Below are positions 39,446-50,155 of a stretch of 64,000 bases of DNA, one piece after another. Below the pieces are notes generated by a model. It ran no database searches. It saw only the letters and a program-made list of their open reading frames with translations, and was not told the DNA's origin. This DNA is from an uncultured Lacinutrix sp. (lineage in GTDB: Bacteria > Bacteroidota > Bacteroidia > Flavobacteriales > Flavobacteriaceae). Location: NCBI RefSeq assembly GCF_947500325.1, contig NZ_CANMRQ010000012.1, positions 1 to 64,000 of the forward strand, written 5' to 3'. Every line of letters starts with the position of its first letter. Within the stretch, counting starts at the first letter, position 1. The position numbers and the translations under genes are program-made.

Positions 39446-39820
39446 ATGGCAAGAATTGCAGGTGTAGACATACCAAAACAGAAAAGAGGAGTAATCTCTT
39501 TAACTTATATCTACGGAGTAGGTAGAAGTAGAGCAGTAGAAATTTTAGCAACAGCTAAAGTAGACGAAAGCATCAAAGTACAGGATTGGACAGATGATCA
39601 AATTGGAGCAATCCGTGAAGCTGTTGGAACATATACTATTGAAGGTGAATTACGTTCTGAAACACAATTAAACATTAAGCGATTAATGGATATTGGATGT
39701 TACAGAGGTATTCGTCATAGAGCTGGTTTACCTTTAAGAGGTCAACGTACTAAAAACAATTCTAGAACTAGAAAAGGTAGAAGAAAAACAGTTGCTAATA
39801 AGAAGAAAGCAACTAAATAA
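39446..39820 (+). CDS. rpsM: 30S ribosomal protein S13
   Basis: The 124-residue S13 head protein contacts the large subunit through bridge B1. [23 protein letters not shown] and [27 protein letters not shown] match the family. A 112-base gap follows it (see next entry). Confidence 0.98.
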   Translation: MARIAGVDIPKQKRGVISLTYIYGVGRSRAVEILATAKVDESIKVQDWTDDQIGAIREAVGTYTIEGELRSETQLNIKRLMDIGCYRGIRHRAGLPLRGQRTKNNSRTRKGRRKTVANKKKATK

Positions 39821-39932
39821 TAATAAGAAATTTAGTCTTTAGTGTTTAGACGTTGGAAAGAATCTGTTTGAAATTTTATGTAGGTTTAGGATTCTAGCGA
39901 CTATCAACTAATAAACTAAGAACTAGAAAAAC
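39821..39932 (+). promoter_or_regulatory. Untranslated gap between rpsM and rpsK with nested pairing
   Basis: Most neighbours in this cluster are separated by fewer than 25 bases, but this gap is 112. It holds AGTC paired with GACT near its two ends and AGAATC paired with GATTCT inside. No convincing -7 box was seen. It could be a leader recognised by a ribosomal protein or a processing site; neither is shown. Confidence 0.3.
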
Positions 39933-40316
39933 ATGGCAAAGACAAGTACTAAAAAACGTAAAGTTATAGTTGAATCTGTAGGTGAAGCTCACATTACTGC
40001 TTCTTTCAACAATATCATTATCTCTCTTACTAACAAAAAAGGTGACGTAATTTCATGGTCATCTGCAGGTAAAATGGGATTTAGAGGTTCTAAAAAGAAC
40101 ACACCATATGCAGCTCAGTTATGTGCTGAAGATGCTTCAGGAGTAGCTAAAGAAGCTGGTTTAAAGAAAGTAAAAGTATACGTAAAAGGACCAGGAAATG
40201 GTAGAGAATCTGCTATTCGTTCTATCCACAATTCAGGAATTGAAGTAACAGAAATTATTGATGTTACTCCATTACCTCACAATGGATGTCGTCCTCCAAA
40301 ACGTAGAAGAGTATAA
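39933..40316 (+). CDS. rpsK: 30S ribosomal protein S11
   Basis: The 127-residue S11 of the platform. [46 protein letters not shown] and [44 protein letters not shown] are diagnostic. A terminator-like hairpin follows 25 bases after the stop. Confidence 0.98.
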   Translation: MAKTSTKKRKVIVESVGEAHITASFNNIIISLTNKKGDVISWSSAGKMGFRGSKKNTPYAAQLCAEDASGVAKEAGLKKVKVYVKGPGNGRESAIRSIHNSGIEVTEIIDVTPLPHNGCRPPKRRRV

Positions 40317-40340
40317 TTTATATATTTTATAAAAATTAAT

Positions 40341-40375
40341 ATCAGCTATATTACATAGCTGATGTTGTTTTTTTA
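40341..40375 (+). terminator. Terminator-like hairpin after rpsK
   Basis: Stem ATCAGCTAT/ATAGCTGAT with a five-base loop is followed by GTTGTTTTTTT. It splits the alpha operon before rpsD. Confidence 0.7.
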
Positions 40376-40377
40376 TG

Positions 40378-40385
40378 TAAATTTG
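40378..40385 (+). promoter_or_regulatory. Probable -7 box of an rpsD promoter
   Basis: TAAATTTG fits TAnnTTTG exactly and lies just downstream of the hairpin, about 100 bases before the rpsD ATG. There is no well placed TTTG at the -33 position, so the call is tentative. The transcript would carry a long leader, a common place for S4-type autoregulation. Confidence 0.45.
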
Positions 40386-40487
40386 CAAACTGAAAAAATA
40401 ATTAACAAGTATCAACGAGAGATCAACGATTATCGAAGGATAAGATTAAGACCTTAATTCATAATCACTCTCAAAAAACAATTAGAA

Positions 40488-41093
40488 ATGGCAAGATATA
40501 CTGGTCCTAAAACTAAAATAGCTCGTAAATTTGGCGAGGCAATCTTTGGAGAAGATAAAGCTTTTGAAAAAAGAAATTATCCTCCAGGACAACACGGAAA
40601 CAATAGAAGACGTGGAAAAAAATCTGAATATGCAATCCAATTAATGGAAAAGCAAAAGGCTAAATATACATATGGTGTATTAGAGCGTCAATTCAGAAAC
40701 ATGTTTAAAAAAGCAACTGCAGCACCTGGAATTACAGGTGAAGTATTGTTACAATTATGTGAATCTCGTTTAGATAACGTAGTATTCAGAATGGGTATCG
40801 CTCCTTCAAGAAGTGCTGGTAGACAATTAGTATCTCACAGACATATTACAGTAAATGGTGAATTAGTAAATGTTCCTTCTTACCAATTAAAAGCTGGAGA
40901 TGTTGTAGCTGTAAGAGAAAAGTCTAAGTCGCTTGAAACTATTGAGAGATCTTTATCTAACTCAAGTAATGTATTCGAGTGGATTACATGGAACAGTGAG
41001 AAAAAAGAAGGGACTTATGTTTCTATTCCTGCTAGAATCCAAATTCCAGAAAACATTAACGAGCAATTCATCGTAGAATTATACTCTAAATAA
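40488..41093 (+). CDS. rpsD: 30S ribosomal protein S4
   Basis: The 201-residue S4 starts [20 protein letters not shown] with [21 protein letters not shown]-type sequence and has the S4 RNA-binding domain around [32 protein letters not shown] (about 95-126). It is preceded by a 171-base region with a terminator and a possible own promoter, so it may be partly independent of the upstream genes. Confidence 0.98.
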   Translation: MARYTGPKTKIARKFGEAIFGEDKAFEKRNYPPGQHGNNRRRGKKSEYAIQLMEKQKAKYTYGVLERQFRNMFKKATAAPGITGEVLLQLCESRLDNVVFRMGIAPSRSAGRQLVSHRHITVNGELVNVPSYQLKAGDVVAVREKSKSLETIERSLSNSSNVFEWITWNSEKKEGTYVSIPARIQIPENINEQFIVELYSK

Positions 41094-41188
41094 TAAATTA
41101 ATCATATTGGTATTTGGCCAAAGGATTTATTTGTCTTCTTCAAACTTATAGATCGCGCAACCAAATAACAATTAAAACGAAGAAAAAT

Positions 41189-42181
41189 ATGGCAGTATTC
41201 AATTTTCAGAAGCCCGACAAAGTAATAATGATTGATTCTACTGATTTCGAAGGTAAATTCGAATTCAGACCATTAGAACCAGGTTACGGTTTAACAGTAG
41301 GAAATGCTCTTAGAAGAGTTTTATTATCTTCTTTAGAAGGATTTGCAATTACATCTGTTAGAATAGAAGGCGTGGATCACGAATTTTCAACAATGGCTGG
41401 TGTAGTAGAAGATGTTACTGAAATTATTTTGAACTTAAAACAAATGCGTTTTAAGCGTCAAATAGAAGATGTAGATAACGAATCTGTTTCTATATCTATT
41501 TCAGGTCAAGATAAAATTACAGCAGGTGATTTTCAGAAATTCATTTCAGGTTTCCAAGTATTAAATTCAGAATTAGTAATCTGTAACTTAGATCCTAAGG
41601 TGAATGTTTCTATGGAAATTACAATTGAAAAGGGAAGAGGTTATGTTCCTGCAGAAGAAAATAAAAAGGCTTCAGCTCCAATAGGAACAATCTTTACAGA
41701 TTCAATTTATACACCAATAAAAAATGTTAAGTATAGTATTGAGAACTACCGTGTAGAGCAAAAGACAGATTACGAAAAATTAGTTTTCGAAATCCAATCT
41801 GATGGTTCTATTACGCCTCAAGATGCTTTAACAGAAGCAGCAAAAACATTAATTCACCACTTCATGTTATTCTCTGATGAGCGTATCACATTAGAAGCTG
41901 ATGAAATTGCACAAACTGAAACTTATGATGAAGAATCACTTCACATGAGACAGTTACTTAAAACTAAGTTAGTAGATATGGATTTATCTGTACGTGCACT
42001 TAACTGTTTAAAAGCTGCTGAAGTAGATACTTTAGGAGACTTAGTATCATTCAATAAAAATGATTTAATGAAGTTCCGTAACTTCGGTAAGAAATCTTTA
42101 ACAGAGCTAGAAGAATTAGTGAATGTTAAAGGTCTTAATTTCGGGATGGACTTATCAAAATACAAACTAGATAAAGACTAA
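41189..42181 (+). CDS. rpoA: DNA-directed RNA polymerase subunit alpha
   Basis: The ATG at 41189 gives the family start [16 protein letters not shown]; the longer TTG frame adds 25 residues not seen in homologues. The protein is 330 residues. The N-terminal domain has [35 protein letters not shown], which assembles the core enzyme, and the C-terminal domain has [25 protein letters not shown]-type sequence for DNA and activator contact. A 95-base gap precedes it. Confidence 0.98.
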   Translation: MAVFNFQKPDKVIMIDSTDFEGKFEFRPLEPGYGLTVGNALRRVLLSSLEGFAITSVRIEGVDHEFSTMAGVVEDVTEIILNLKQMRFKRQIEDVDNESVSISISGQDKITAGDFQKFISGFQVLNSELVICNLDPKVNVSMEITIEKGRGYVPAEENKKASAPIGTIFTDSIYTPIKNVKYSIENYRVEQKTDYEKLVFEIQSDGSITPQDALTEAAKTLIHHFMLFSDERITLEADEIAQTETYDEESLHMRQLLKTKLVDMDLSVRALNCLKAAEVDTLGDLVSFNKNDLMKFRNFGKKSLTELEELVNVKGLNFGMDLSKYKLDKD

Positions 42182-42241
42182 TACATCATATTTTGCTCCT
42201 TGAAAGAGAGTTGAGCAAGATGGTGATTAAAACAAAATGTC

Positions 42242-42709
42242 ATGAGACACGGAAAAAAAGTAAACCACTTAGGTAGACAAACTGCTCATAGAAAAGCAAT
42301 GTTAGCAAACATGGCTTGTTCTTTAATAGAGCACAAACGTATCAACACTACAGTTGCTAAAGCAAAAGCTTTAAAACAATTCGTTGAGCCAATGATTACA
42401 AAATCTAAACAAGATACTACACATAATCGTCGTATAGTATTTTCAAGATTACGTCAAAAAGAAGCTGTTACAGAATTATTTAGAGATATAGCTGCTAAAG
42501 TTGGTGATCGTCCAGGTGGTTACACACGTATTATCAAGTTAGGTAATCGTTTAGGAGATAATGCTGATATGGCAATGATTGAGTTAGTAGATTATAATGA
42601 AATCTATAACGCAGATAAAAAAGCTAAGAAAACTACACGTAGAAGTCGTAGAGGAGGAAAAGCTACTGCTGCACCAGCTCAAACGCAAGCTTCAAACGAA
42701 GAAGAATAA
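42242..42709 (+). CDS. rplQ: 50S ribosomal protein L17
   Basis: L17 of 155 residues with the core [34 protein letters not shown] and a KA/T/Q-rich C-terminal extension beyond the usual 120. A short stem (TTGCTC at 42193 paired with GAGCAA at 42213) lies in the 60-base gap after rpoA. It closes the ribosomal cluster and is followed by a strong terminator. Confidence 0.97.
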   Translation: MRHGKKVNHLGRQTAHRKAMLANMACSLIEHKRINTTVAKAKALKQFVEPMITKSKQDTTHNRRIVFSRLRQKEAVTELFRDIAAKVGDRPGGYTRIIKLGNRLGDNADMAMIELVDYNEIYNADKKAKKTTRRSRRGGKATAAPAQTQASNEEE

Positions 42710-42731
42710 TGTTAATAAGCATTTAATATAT

Positions 42732-42767
42732 AAAGGATAAACTATTTTAGTTTATCCTTTTTTTTTT
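42732..42767 (+). terminator. Terminator of the ribosomal protein cluster
   Basis: Stem AAAGGATAAACT/AGTTTATCCTTT with a five-base loop is followed by a ten-base T-run. It is a classic intrinsic terminator 22 bases after rplQ. Confidence 0.92.
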
Positions 42768-42827
42768 AGATTTTTGCAAAACTTTTGTTCACCGTGTTAA
42801 CGGAAATAAGAATACACAACTACTATA

Positions 42828-43931
42828 ATGAAATATCAAAAATTAAAAAAAGCATTAATCCTATTAGCAGATGGAACAATTTTTCACGGGAAAGCTGTAG
42901 GTAAAGAAGGAAGTGCATTTGGAGAGGTTTGTTTCAATACTGGAATGACTGGTTACCAAGAAATCTTTACAGATCCATCCTATTATGGACAATTAATGGT
43001 AACTACCAATGCACATATTGGTAATTACGGAGTAAATAAAAATGAAGTAGAATCAGATTCTATTAAAATAGCAGGTCTTATTTGTAAGAACTTTAGTTAC
43101 GAGTTTTCTCGTGATGATTCAGATGGTTCTTTAGAAGATTTTCTTAATGAAAATAATTTATTAGCAATATCTGATGTAGATACTCGTGCATTAGTAGCAT
43201 ATATTCGTGATAACGGAGCTATGAATGCTGTTATTTCAACAGATATAGATAATATTGACGGTCTTAAAAAAGAATTAGCAGCTACACCAGATATGAATGG
43301 TTTAGAATTGGCTTCAAAAGTATCAACTAAAGTACCATATTTTGTTGGTGATGAAAATGCCGAAATTAAAATCGCTGCTTTGGATATAGGTATTAAAAAG
43401 AATATATTACGTAACCTATCTAAAAGAGGTGCTTACATAAAAGTGTTTCCATATAATTCTACTTTTGATGAATTAAGTGCATGGAATCCTAATGGTTATT
43501 TTCTATCTAATGGACCTGGAGACCCAGAACCTTTAGTAGAAGCGCAAGCATTAGCTAAAGAAGTTATAGAAAGAGATTTACCATTATTTGGTATTTGTTT
43601 AGGACATCAAGTTATTGCGTTAGCAAATGGTATTTCTACTTATAAAATGCATAATGGGCATAGAGGTATAAACCATCCAGTTAAAAACTTAGTTACTGGT
43701 AAAGGTGAGATTACTTCTCAAAATCATGGGTTTGCCATTAATAGGGAAGAGACAGAAGCTCATAGTGATGTAGAAATTACTCATGTACATTTAAATGATG
43801 ATACAGTAGCAGGAATTAAAATGAAATCTAAAAATGTATTTTCTGTACAATATCATCCAGAAGCTAGTCCTGGACCACACGATTCATCATATTTATTTGA
43901 TGAATTTATTAATAATATAAAATCTAAATAA
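42828..43931 (+). CDS. carA: Carbamoyl-phosphate synthase small subunit (glutaminase)
   Basis: The 367-residue glutaminase feeds ammonia to CarB for arginine and pyrimidine synthesis. The N-terminal part has ALILLADGTIFHGKAVG and FNTGMTGYQEIFTDPSY. The class I amidotransferase triad is complete: Cys257 in GICLGHQ, and His343 and Glu345 in QYHPEASPGPHD. carB is not in this window. It has its own terminator after 7 bases. Confidence 0.97.
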   Translation: MKYQKLKKALILLADGTIFHGKAVGKEGSAFGEVCFNTGMTGYQEIFTDPSYYGQLMVTTNAHIGNYGVNKNEVESDSIKIAGLICKNFSYEFSRDDSDGSLEDFLNENNLLAISDVDTRALVAYIRDNGAMNAVISTDIDNIDGLKKELAATPDMNGLELASKVSTKVPYFVGDENAEIKIAALDIGIKKNILRNLSKRGAYIKVFPYNSTFDELSAWNPNGYFLSNGPGDPEPLVEAQALAKEVIERDLPLFGICLGHQVIALANGISTYKMHNGHRGINHPVKNLVTGKGEITSQNHGFAINREETEAHSDVEITHVHLNDDTVAGIKMKSKNVFSVQYHPEASPGPHDSSYLFDEFINNIKSK

Positions 43932-43937
43932 TATAAA

Positions 43938-43971
43938 AAAGGCAATAAAAATATAGTTTTATTGCCTTTCT
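43938..43971 (+). terminator. Terminator after carA
   Basis: Stem AAAGGCAATAAAA/TTTTATTGCCTTT with a six-base loop and a short T-rich tail (CTTATTTT). Confidence 0.85.
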
Positions 43972-44025
43972 TATTTTACTAAAACGTTATAGAGTAAAAT
44001 TTCAATATTTCTGAAAGGAAAACTA

Positions 44026-44055
44026 TTTACAACCCAGAATTTAACTGTAAATTTG
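44026..44055 (+). promoter_or_regulatory. Probable promoter of eno
   Basis: TAAATTTG (44048-44055) matches the -7 consensus exactly. TTTA at 44026-44029 is 18 bases away, a near match for the -33 box. The leader to the eno ATG would be about 20 bases. Confidence 0.6.
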
Positions 44056-44071
44056 GGGTTTATTAAAATAA

Positions 44072-45373
<1,302 letters not shown>

Positions 45374-45392
45374 TATTTTATTAAATACAATT

Positions 45393-45427
45393 AAAAGCGA
45401 TTATTTATTTTATAATAATCGCTTTTT
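45393..45427 (+). terminator. Terminator after eno
   Basis: Stem AAAAGCGATTATT/AATAATCGCTTTT with an eight-base loop, and a T-run at its end, 19 bases after the stop. Confidence 0.88.
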
Positions 45428-45547
45428 TTATGCCATAACTTTTAACAATATTATAATTGTTAAATCCTTTGTTAACTAATTGGATAAATCGCGACTTATT
45501 TTGTAAATTAGCAATCCGCAAAAAAACAAGAAAATTCAAATAAAAAT

Positions 45548-46834
45548 ATGTCAAAAACTGCTACGCTAGAAATAGATGGACAAAAGTACGAGTTTCCTCT
45601 TATTACAGGAACAGAAAATGAAGTTGCAATAGATGTAAAAACCCTTAGAGGAGCTACGGGTGGTATCACAACAATAGACCCAGGTTATAAAAATACTGGT
45701 TCTTGTGAAAGTGGTATTACATTTTTAAATGGAGAAGAAGGTATCTTAAGGTACCGAGGGTATGCTATTGAAGATTTAGCAGAAAAAGCAGATTTTCTTG
45801 AAGTTGCGTATTTATTAATTTTTGGTGAATTACCAAATAAAGAACAGTTGGATAAGTTTCATGCAGATATTAAAGAAGAATCTGTAGTTGATGACGATAT
45901 TAAGAAAATATTAGATGCTTTTCCTAAAGCAGCACATCCAATGGGAGTGTTATCTTCTTTAACAAGTGCTTTAACAGCATTTAATCCTTCTTCAGTAAAC
46001 GTAGATTCTGAAGAAGATATGTATAAGACTGTTGTGAAGATCATGGGGAAATTTCCTGTATTAGTAGCTTGGACTATGCGTAAGAAAAGTGGTTTACCAT
46101 TAAATTATGGAGATAATTCATTAGGCTATGTTGAGAACATTTTAAAAATGATGTTCGAAAAACCAAATGAAGAATACAAGCAAAATGAAATACTAGTAAA
46201 TGCTTTAGACAAATTATTAATCTTGCATGCAGATCATGAACAAAACTGTTCTACATCTACAGTAAGAATTGTAGGGTCTTCTCATGCTGGTTTATTTGCA
46301 TCTTTATCTTCGGGGATTTCTGCCCTTTGGGGACCATTACACGGTGGAGCTAATCAAGCAGTTCTAGAAATGCTAGAAGCTATCAAAGAAGATGGAGGCG
46401 ATACTAAAAAGTTTATGGCTAAAGCTAAAGATAAAGCAGATCCTTTCCGCTTAATGGGCTTTGGGCATAGAGTTTATAAAAACTTTGATCCAAGAGCTAA
46501 AATTATTAAAGTAGCTGCAGACGAAGTGCTAGGTGATTTAGGTATTGAAGATCCAGTATTAGATATAGCAAAAGGATTAGCTTCTGAAGCATTAAGTGAT
46601 GAGTATTTTGTAAAACGTAAGTTATATCCAAATGTAGATTTCTATTCTGGAATAATTTATAGAGCTATGGGAATACCTGTAGAAATGTTTACAGTAATGT
46701 TTGCTTTAGGTCGTTTACCAGGTTGGATTGCACAATGGAAAGAAATGAGAGCACGTAAGGAGCCAATTGGACGTCCAAGACAAGTTTATATTGGAGAAAA
46801 TTATAGAGCATTTAAAGCTTTAGACAAAAGATAA
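45548..46834 (+). CDS. gltA: Citrate synthase (type II)
   Basis: The 428-residue enzyme condenses oxaloacetate and acetyl-CoA. Conserved sites visible are HADHEQNCSTSTVRIVGSSHAG, WGPLHGGANQAVLEML with the catalytic His, and GFGHRVYKNFDPRAKII with the second His. The N-terminal GQKYEFPLI region matches the bacterial hexameric type. It stands alone, after a 174-base gap. Confidence 0.97.
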   Translation: MSKTATLEIDGQKYEFPLITGTENEVAIDVKTLRGATGGITTIDPGYKNTGSCESGITFLNGEEGILRYRGYAIEDLAEKADFLEVAYLLIFGELPNKEQLDKFHADIKEESVVDDDIKKILDAFPKAAHPMGVLSSLTSALTAFNPSSVNVDSEEDMYKTVVKIMGKFPVLVAWTMRKKSGLPLNYGDNSLGYVENILKMMFEKPNEEYKQNEILVNALDKLLILHADHEQNCSTSTVRIVGSSHAGLFASLSSGISALWGPLHGGANQAVLEMLEAIKEDGGDTKKFMAKAKDKADPFRLMGFGHRVYKNFDPRAKIIKVAADEVLGDLGIEDPVLDIAKGLASEALSDEYFVKRKLYPNVDFYSGIIYRAMGIPVEMFTVMFALGRLPGWIAQWKEMRARKEPIGRPRQVYIGENYRAFKALDKR

Positions 46835-46853
46835 AATTAAAATTTTATATACT

Positions 46854-46884
46854 AAGCTTCATAAGAAATTATGAAGCTTTTTTT
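46854..46884 (+). terminator. Terminator after gltA
   Basis: Stem AAGCTTCATAA/TTATGAAGCTT has a GAAA tetraloop and is followed by TTTTTT, 19 bases after the stop. Only about 11 bases separate it from the next ATG. Confidence 0.88.
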
Positions 46885-46891
46885 ATATTTA
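46884..46891 (+). promoter_or_regulatory. Possible -7 box right before the DDAH-like gene
   Basis: TATATTTA differs from TAnnTTTG only in the last base and ends four bases before the ATG at 46896. Because a terminator directly precedes it, the gene must have its own promoter close by. A leaderless transcript is therefore likely. No -33 TTTG was found at the right distance. Confidence 0.35.
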
Positions 46892-46895
46892 CGCT

Positions 46896-47810
46896 ATGCT
46901 AAAACTAAACGTAAAAAACGAAACTTCACGCTTAAGAGCTGTTGTTTTAGGTACTGCAAAAAGTAATGGTCCAACTCCAAAAGCAGAAGATTGTTACGAT
47001 CCCAAAAGTAAATTACATGTCTTAGCTGGAACCTATCCAGTTGAAGAAGATATGGTAAATGAAATGGAAGCCGTAGCTGCCGTTTTTAAAAAGTACGACG
47101 TTCAGGTATTTAGACCTGAAATTATTGAAAATTATAATCAAATATTTTCAAGAGATATTGCATTTGTAATTGATGATAAATTAGTTAAAGCAAATATTTT
47201 ACCAGATCGTGAACGTGAATACGAAGCAATACAACATGTTTTAGATCAAATTAATCCTGAAAAGATTATTGAATTACCAGAAGAATGTCATGTCGAAGGT
47301 GGCGATGTCATGCCTTGGGATAATTATATTTTTATTGGAACATATTCTGGAGAAGATTATCCAGATTATATTACAGCACGAACTAATACAGATGCTGTAA
47401 TCGCTTTACAAGAACAATTTCCAGATAGAATAGTAAAAGCCTTTGAGCTTAGAAAAGATAATGTAGATCCTAAAGAAAACGCATTACATTTAGACTGTTG
47501 TTTTCAGCCTATTGGAACAGATAAAGCCATATTACATAAAAACGGATTTCTAGTAGATCGTGAATATGAATGGTTGGTGGATTATTTTGGAAAAGACAAC
47601 ATTTTTGAAATTACAAAAGAGGAGATGTATAATATGAATAGTAATATATTCTCTATCTCTGAAGACGTTATTATTTCTGAACAAAACTTCACACGTTTAA
47701 ATACTTGGTTAAGAGAAAAAGGATTTACAGTAGAAGAAGTACCTTATGCAGAAATTGCAAAGCAAGAAGGTTTGTTACGTTGCAGTACAATGCCTTTGAT
47801 TCGTGATTAA
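46896..47810 (+). CDS. Arginine deiminase superfamily enzyme (dimethylarginine dimethylaminohydrolase-like)
   Basis: The 304-residue cytosolic enzyme has the guanidino-modifying fold. Catalytic residues appear in order: HVEGGDVM (acidic pair that binds the guanidinium), ALHLDCCFQPI with the His-Asp, and Cys296 in LLRCSTMPLIRD. Family members hydrolyse dimethylarginine or arginine, or transfer amidino groups; which reaction applies cannot be decided from sequence. In flavobacteria it commonly follows gltA. The stop at 47810 opens a 144-base region of inverted repeats. Confidence 0.88.
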   Translation: MLKLNVKNETSRLRAVVLGTAKSNGPTPKAEDCYDPKSKLHVLAGTYPVEEDMVNEMEAVAAVFKKYDVQVFRPEIIENYNQIFSRDIAFVIDDKLVKANILPDREREYEAIQHVLDQINPEKIIELPEECHVEGGDVMPWDNYIFIGTYSGEDYPDYITARTNTDAVIALQEQFPDRIVKAFELRKDNVDPKENALHLDCCFQPIGTDKAILHKNGFLVDREYEWLVDYFGKDNIFEITKEEMYNMNSNIFSISEDVIISEQNFTRLNTWLREKGFTVEEVPYAEIAKQEGLLRCSTMPLIRD

Positions 47811-47826
47811 GTTTCAGTATTTCGTT

Positions 47827-47943
47827 TAGCGGTTTTTACCCAACTACTTTTCAGGTTTAAGTATACTTTAATAAAACGAAAAAACGGTTCAAGTTTCCAC
47901 TTAAACCGCTATAGCTTATACACTATCTTGTGTACCGTTTTTT
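47827..47943. terminator. Nested inverted repeats between convergent genes (bidirectional terminator candidate)
   Basis: Several alternative pairings overlap: TAGCGGTTT (47827) with AAACCGCTA (47903), GGTTTAAGT (47854) with ACTTAAACC (47899), and AAAAAACGGT (47879) with ACCGTTTTTT (47934). The last pair has a T-run after it on either strand, as expected for termination between the convergent genes at 47810 and 47955. Confidence 0.6.
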
Positions 47944-47954
47944 ATTCTTTATGT

Positions 47955-49412
47955 TTAGAATTTTCCGTTATTATTTTTCCATTCTGATTGTGATGGAATA
48001 GTACTAATTACATCCCAATGTTCTACTATTTTCCCATCTTCAAGTCTAAATAAATCGTAAAATGCAGTATGCTCGCCTTTATCAAACTTCCCTTCACTTA
48101 TTGAAAGAACAAAATTTCCTTCGCCTAATACTTTGTGTAGTTTAGTATATTCCATAACAAGTCCGTTTTCTGCAAAATATTTCATTGCTGCACCAAAACC
48201 ATCTAAACCATCTGCAACGGCAGGATTGTGTTGTAAGTATTTTTCAGGATTGATATATGTAGTCAACTTGTCCATTTCGTGACCTAGCAATACTTTTTCA
48301 ATAAAATTGGCAACTATTTTTTTATTAGCTTCAGTTTTGTCTAAATCTTTGATTTCGGTTGCTCCGTCAAATTGTGTTCTGCCGCTTGGATTTGGTTTTT
48401 GAACCTCCAACAAATTATCCCAATGCTCTACAATAAGTCCGTTTTCAAATCTAAAAACATCAAAACCAGCTTTTGGTCCAAAAAAATCATATTCTGTATG
48501 TGTAAATACATATTCTCCATCTTCAAAAGCTCTAATTACATTAGCTTTAAAACCTCCTTCTGGTGCATTTTGCATTACAGCTCCAAAACCAGCTAAACCA
48601 TCAGCAACTCCTAGGTTGTGCTGTATGTACTTTTCAGGATTGATGTAAGAAATTGGTGTTTTGTCTCCATTATTAAAACTATTTAATAATGCAACTACTT
48701 TGTTTTTGTTTGTCATTTCTGTTTCTTTTAAATAAGTGAGTACTTGAGAACGAGTCATAACTATTGAAGGTTGGTTCATCATTCCCATAAATTCTTTTGA
48801 AGTGGAATTATTCATAAATGGCTGTAAATAAGCATTTGAGTCTTCTTGAGTATCCCAATAGATTAATACAACTTGTTTTCCTGATTCATCAACACCTGTT
48901 ATACGTTGTATAAATCCTTTTTGAGTAGCTGTTTTATCTGCTACTTTCTCGTTTATTGCATTGAATGCTGTTTTGTCAATATTATCATTCAAATTAAAAG
49001 ACATCATTTCTATAAACTTACTATTATTTGCATTAAAATCCGTATTGATAGTATAACGATTCATTTTCATTGTAGAACCTTCAATCATACTTGCATAATC
49101 TGCAACTGAGACATCTCCCATAAATTTTTTCATTGATGCTTCTGCATCTGTCATAGTTTTCCAATAAACTATTACTGTATAAACTCCATTTTCATTAACA
49201 CCGCTTTCGCGTCTAATAAAACCAGGTTGTTTGCTTGTGAAATTATCTTGAATTTTTGAGTCTAGCTTATTAAATGTTTGGCTATTTGCTGTTGTTTTAA
49301 GTGAAAAAGTGGTTACTTCTAATACTGTATTCTTCATTTTTTTTTCTTTGTTTCCGCAGCTTACTAAACCTATTAATACAGTAAGCATTAAGATGATTTT
49401 TGTGATTTTCAT
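47955..49412 (-). CDS. Four-domain lipoprotein: two ABM-like and two SnoaL-like domains
   Basis: The 485-residue precursor has a lipoprotein signal with Cys19 (LIGLVSC). Two tandem dimeric alpha/beta-barrel (ABM-like) halves, about 28-125 and 130-230, share the phrases Q-P/K-G-F-I-x-R and V-L/I-x-Y-W-D/K-T. Two SnoaL/NTF2-like halves (about 236-355 and 365-475) share ISYINPEKYIQHNLGVADGL and TTYINPEKYLQHNPAVADGL, each with EHWD near its end. Fused duplicates of both folds are unusual. The ABM fold is known in monooxygenases and the SnoaL fold in cyclases, but no activity can be named. It is 19 bases after the methyltransferase gene. Confidence 0.8.
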   Translation of the reverse strand: MKITKIILMLTVLIGLVSCGNKEKKMKNTVLEVTTFSLKTTANSQTFNKLDSKIQDNFTSKQPGFIRRESGVNENGVYTVIVYWKTMTDAEASMKKFMGDVSVADYASMIEGSTMKMNRYTINTDFNANNSKFIEMMSFNLNDNIDKTAFNAINEKVADKTATQKGFIQRITGVDESGKQVVLIYWDTQEDSNAYLQPFMNNSTSKEFMGMMNQPSIVMTRSQVLTYLKETEMTNKNKVVALLNSFNNGDKTPISYINPEKYIQHNLGVADGLAGFGAVMQNAPEGGFKANVIRAFEDGEYVFTHTEYDFFGPKAGFDVFRFENGLIVEHWDNLLEVQKPNPSGRTQFDGATEIKDLDKTEANKKIVANFIEKVLLGHEMDKLTTYINPEKYLQHNPAVADGLDGFGAAMKYFAENGLVMEYTKLHKVLGEGNFVLSISEGKFDKGEHTAFYDLFRLEDGKIVEHWDVISTIPSQSEWKNNNGKF

Positions 49413-49431
49413 TCTTTATTGATTTTAATGG

Positions 49432-50061
49432 TTATAAAAATTTGCTTAAATACACTTTCCCATTTTGAATAGATTGTGTGTTATATTCATTCTTTTTACT
49501 TAATAAATAGCTCGCATAATTATGCGTGTCAGACATATCCATATTATCTGCGTAGATTAAAGTACCTTTATTAAATAGAGGTTCTAATAGCTGAAAAAGC
49601 GGTAGGTATAAATTTTTCCAGCCATCGAGAAATAAAAAATCGATTGGTTTCGAAAGCGTTTTAAGAGTCTCCATAGCATCGCCAATTCGTATTTCAACGT
49701 AATCGCTTAAACCTACATCATCAATATTCTGTTTAGCTTTTATTGCTTTGCTTTCTAATAGTTCAGTAGTAATTACTTTTCCGTCAGTTGTACGAACAGC
49801 ATCTGCTAAATAAATTGTTGAAATTCCAAAAGATGTACCAAATTCTACAACATTTTTAAAGTTATTTTCTATGATTATTTTGCTTATTTCTTTGCCTTGC
49901 TCTCTAGAAATAGGAAGGTATGCGTCTTTAAAATCGTCGGGCTGCATTGGACGGAACATAGATTTTATTATTCCTTTACCCATTCGCATAAAGTCATTTT
50001 TTGCATCACTGTGTAGGACGTCTAATTTTTGACTTACTCTATTTATATATAATGTACTCAT
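49432..50061 (-). CDS. Class I SAM-dependent methyltransferase (O-methyltransferase-like)
   Basis: The 209-residue protein has the Rossmann motif I VVEFGTSFGISTIYLADA (about 70-87), TTELLESKAIKAKQNID after it, the acidic DAMETLKTL segment, and DFLFLDGWKNLYLPLF as the post-motif. It resembles the catechol-O-methyltransferase type (class 24 methyltransferase) but lacks a recognised substrate motif. It is upstream of the four-domain lipoprotein on the same strand and downstream of the AraC-type gene, suggesting a three-gene unit. Confidence 0.82.
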   Translation of the reverse strand: MSTLYINRVSQKLDVLHSDAKNDFMRMGKGIIKSMFRPMQPDDFKDAYLPISREQGKEISKIIIENNFKNVVEFGTSFGISTIYLADAVRTTDGKVITTELLESKAIKAKQNIDDVGLSDYVEIRIGDAMETLKTLSKPIDFLFLDGWKNLYLPLFQLLEPLFNKGTLIYADNMDMSDTHNYASYLLSKKNEYNTQSIQNGKVYLSKFL

Positions 50062-50155
50062 TTATAGTTTTTATTTAATGTTGTTACAAAAGTACTTGCA
50101 CAGTTAAATTATTTAACTATAAAAAAAAGATTAAAGACTGTAAAAATGAGAAAAA

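Noticed and set aside
41114-41188. TTG start for rpoA with 25 more residues
   Set aside because: The alpha subunit family starts at MAVFNFQKP; the extension has no counterpart.
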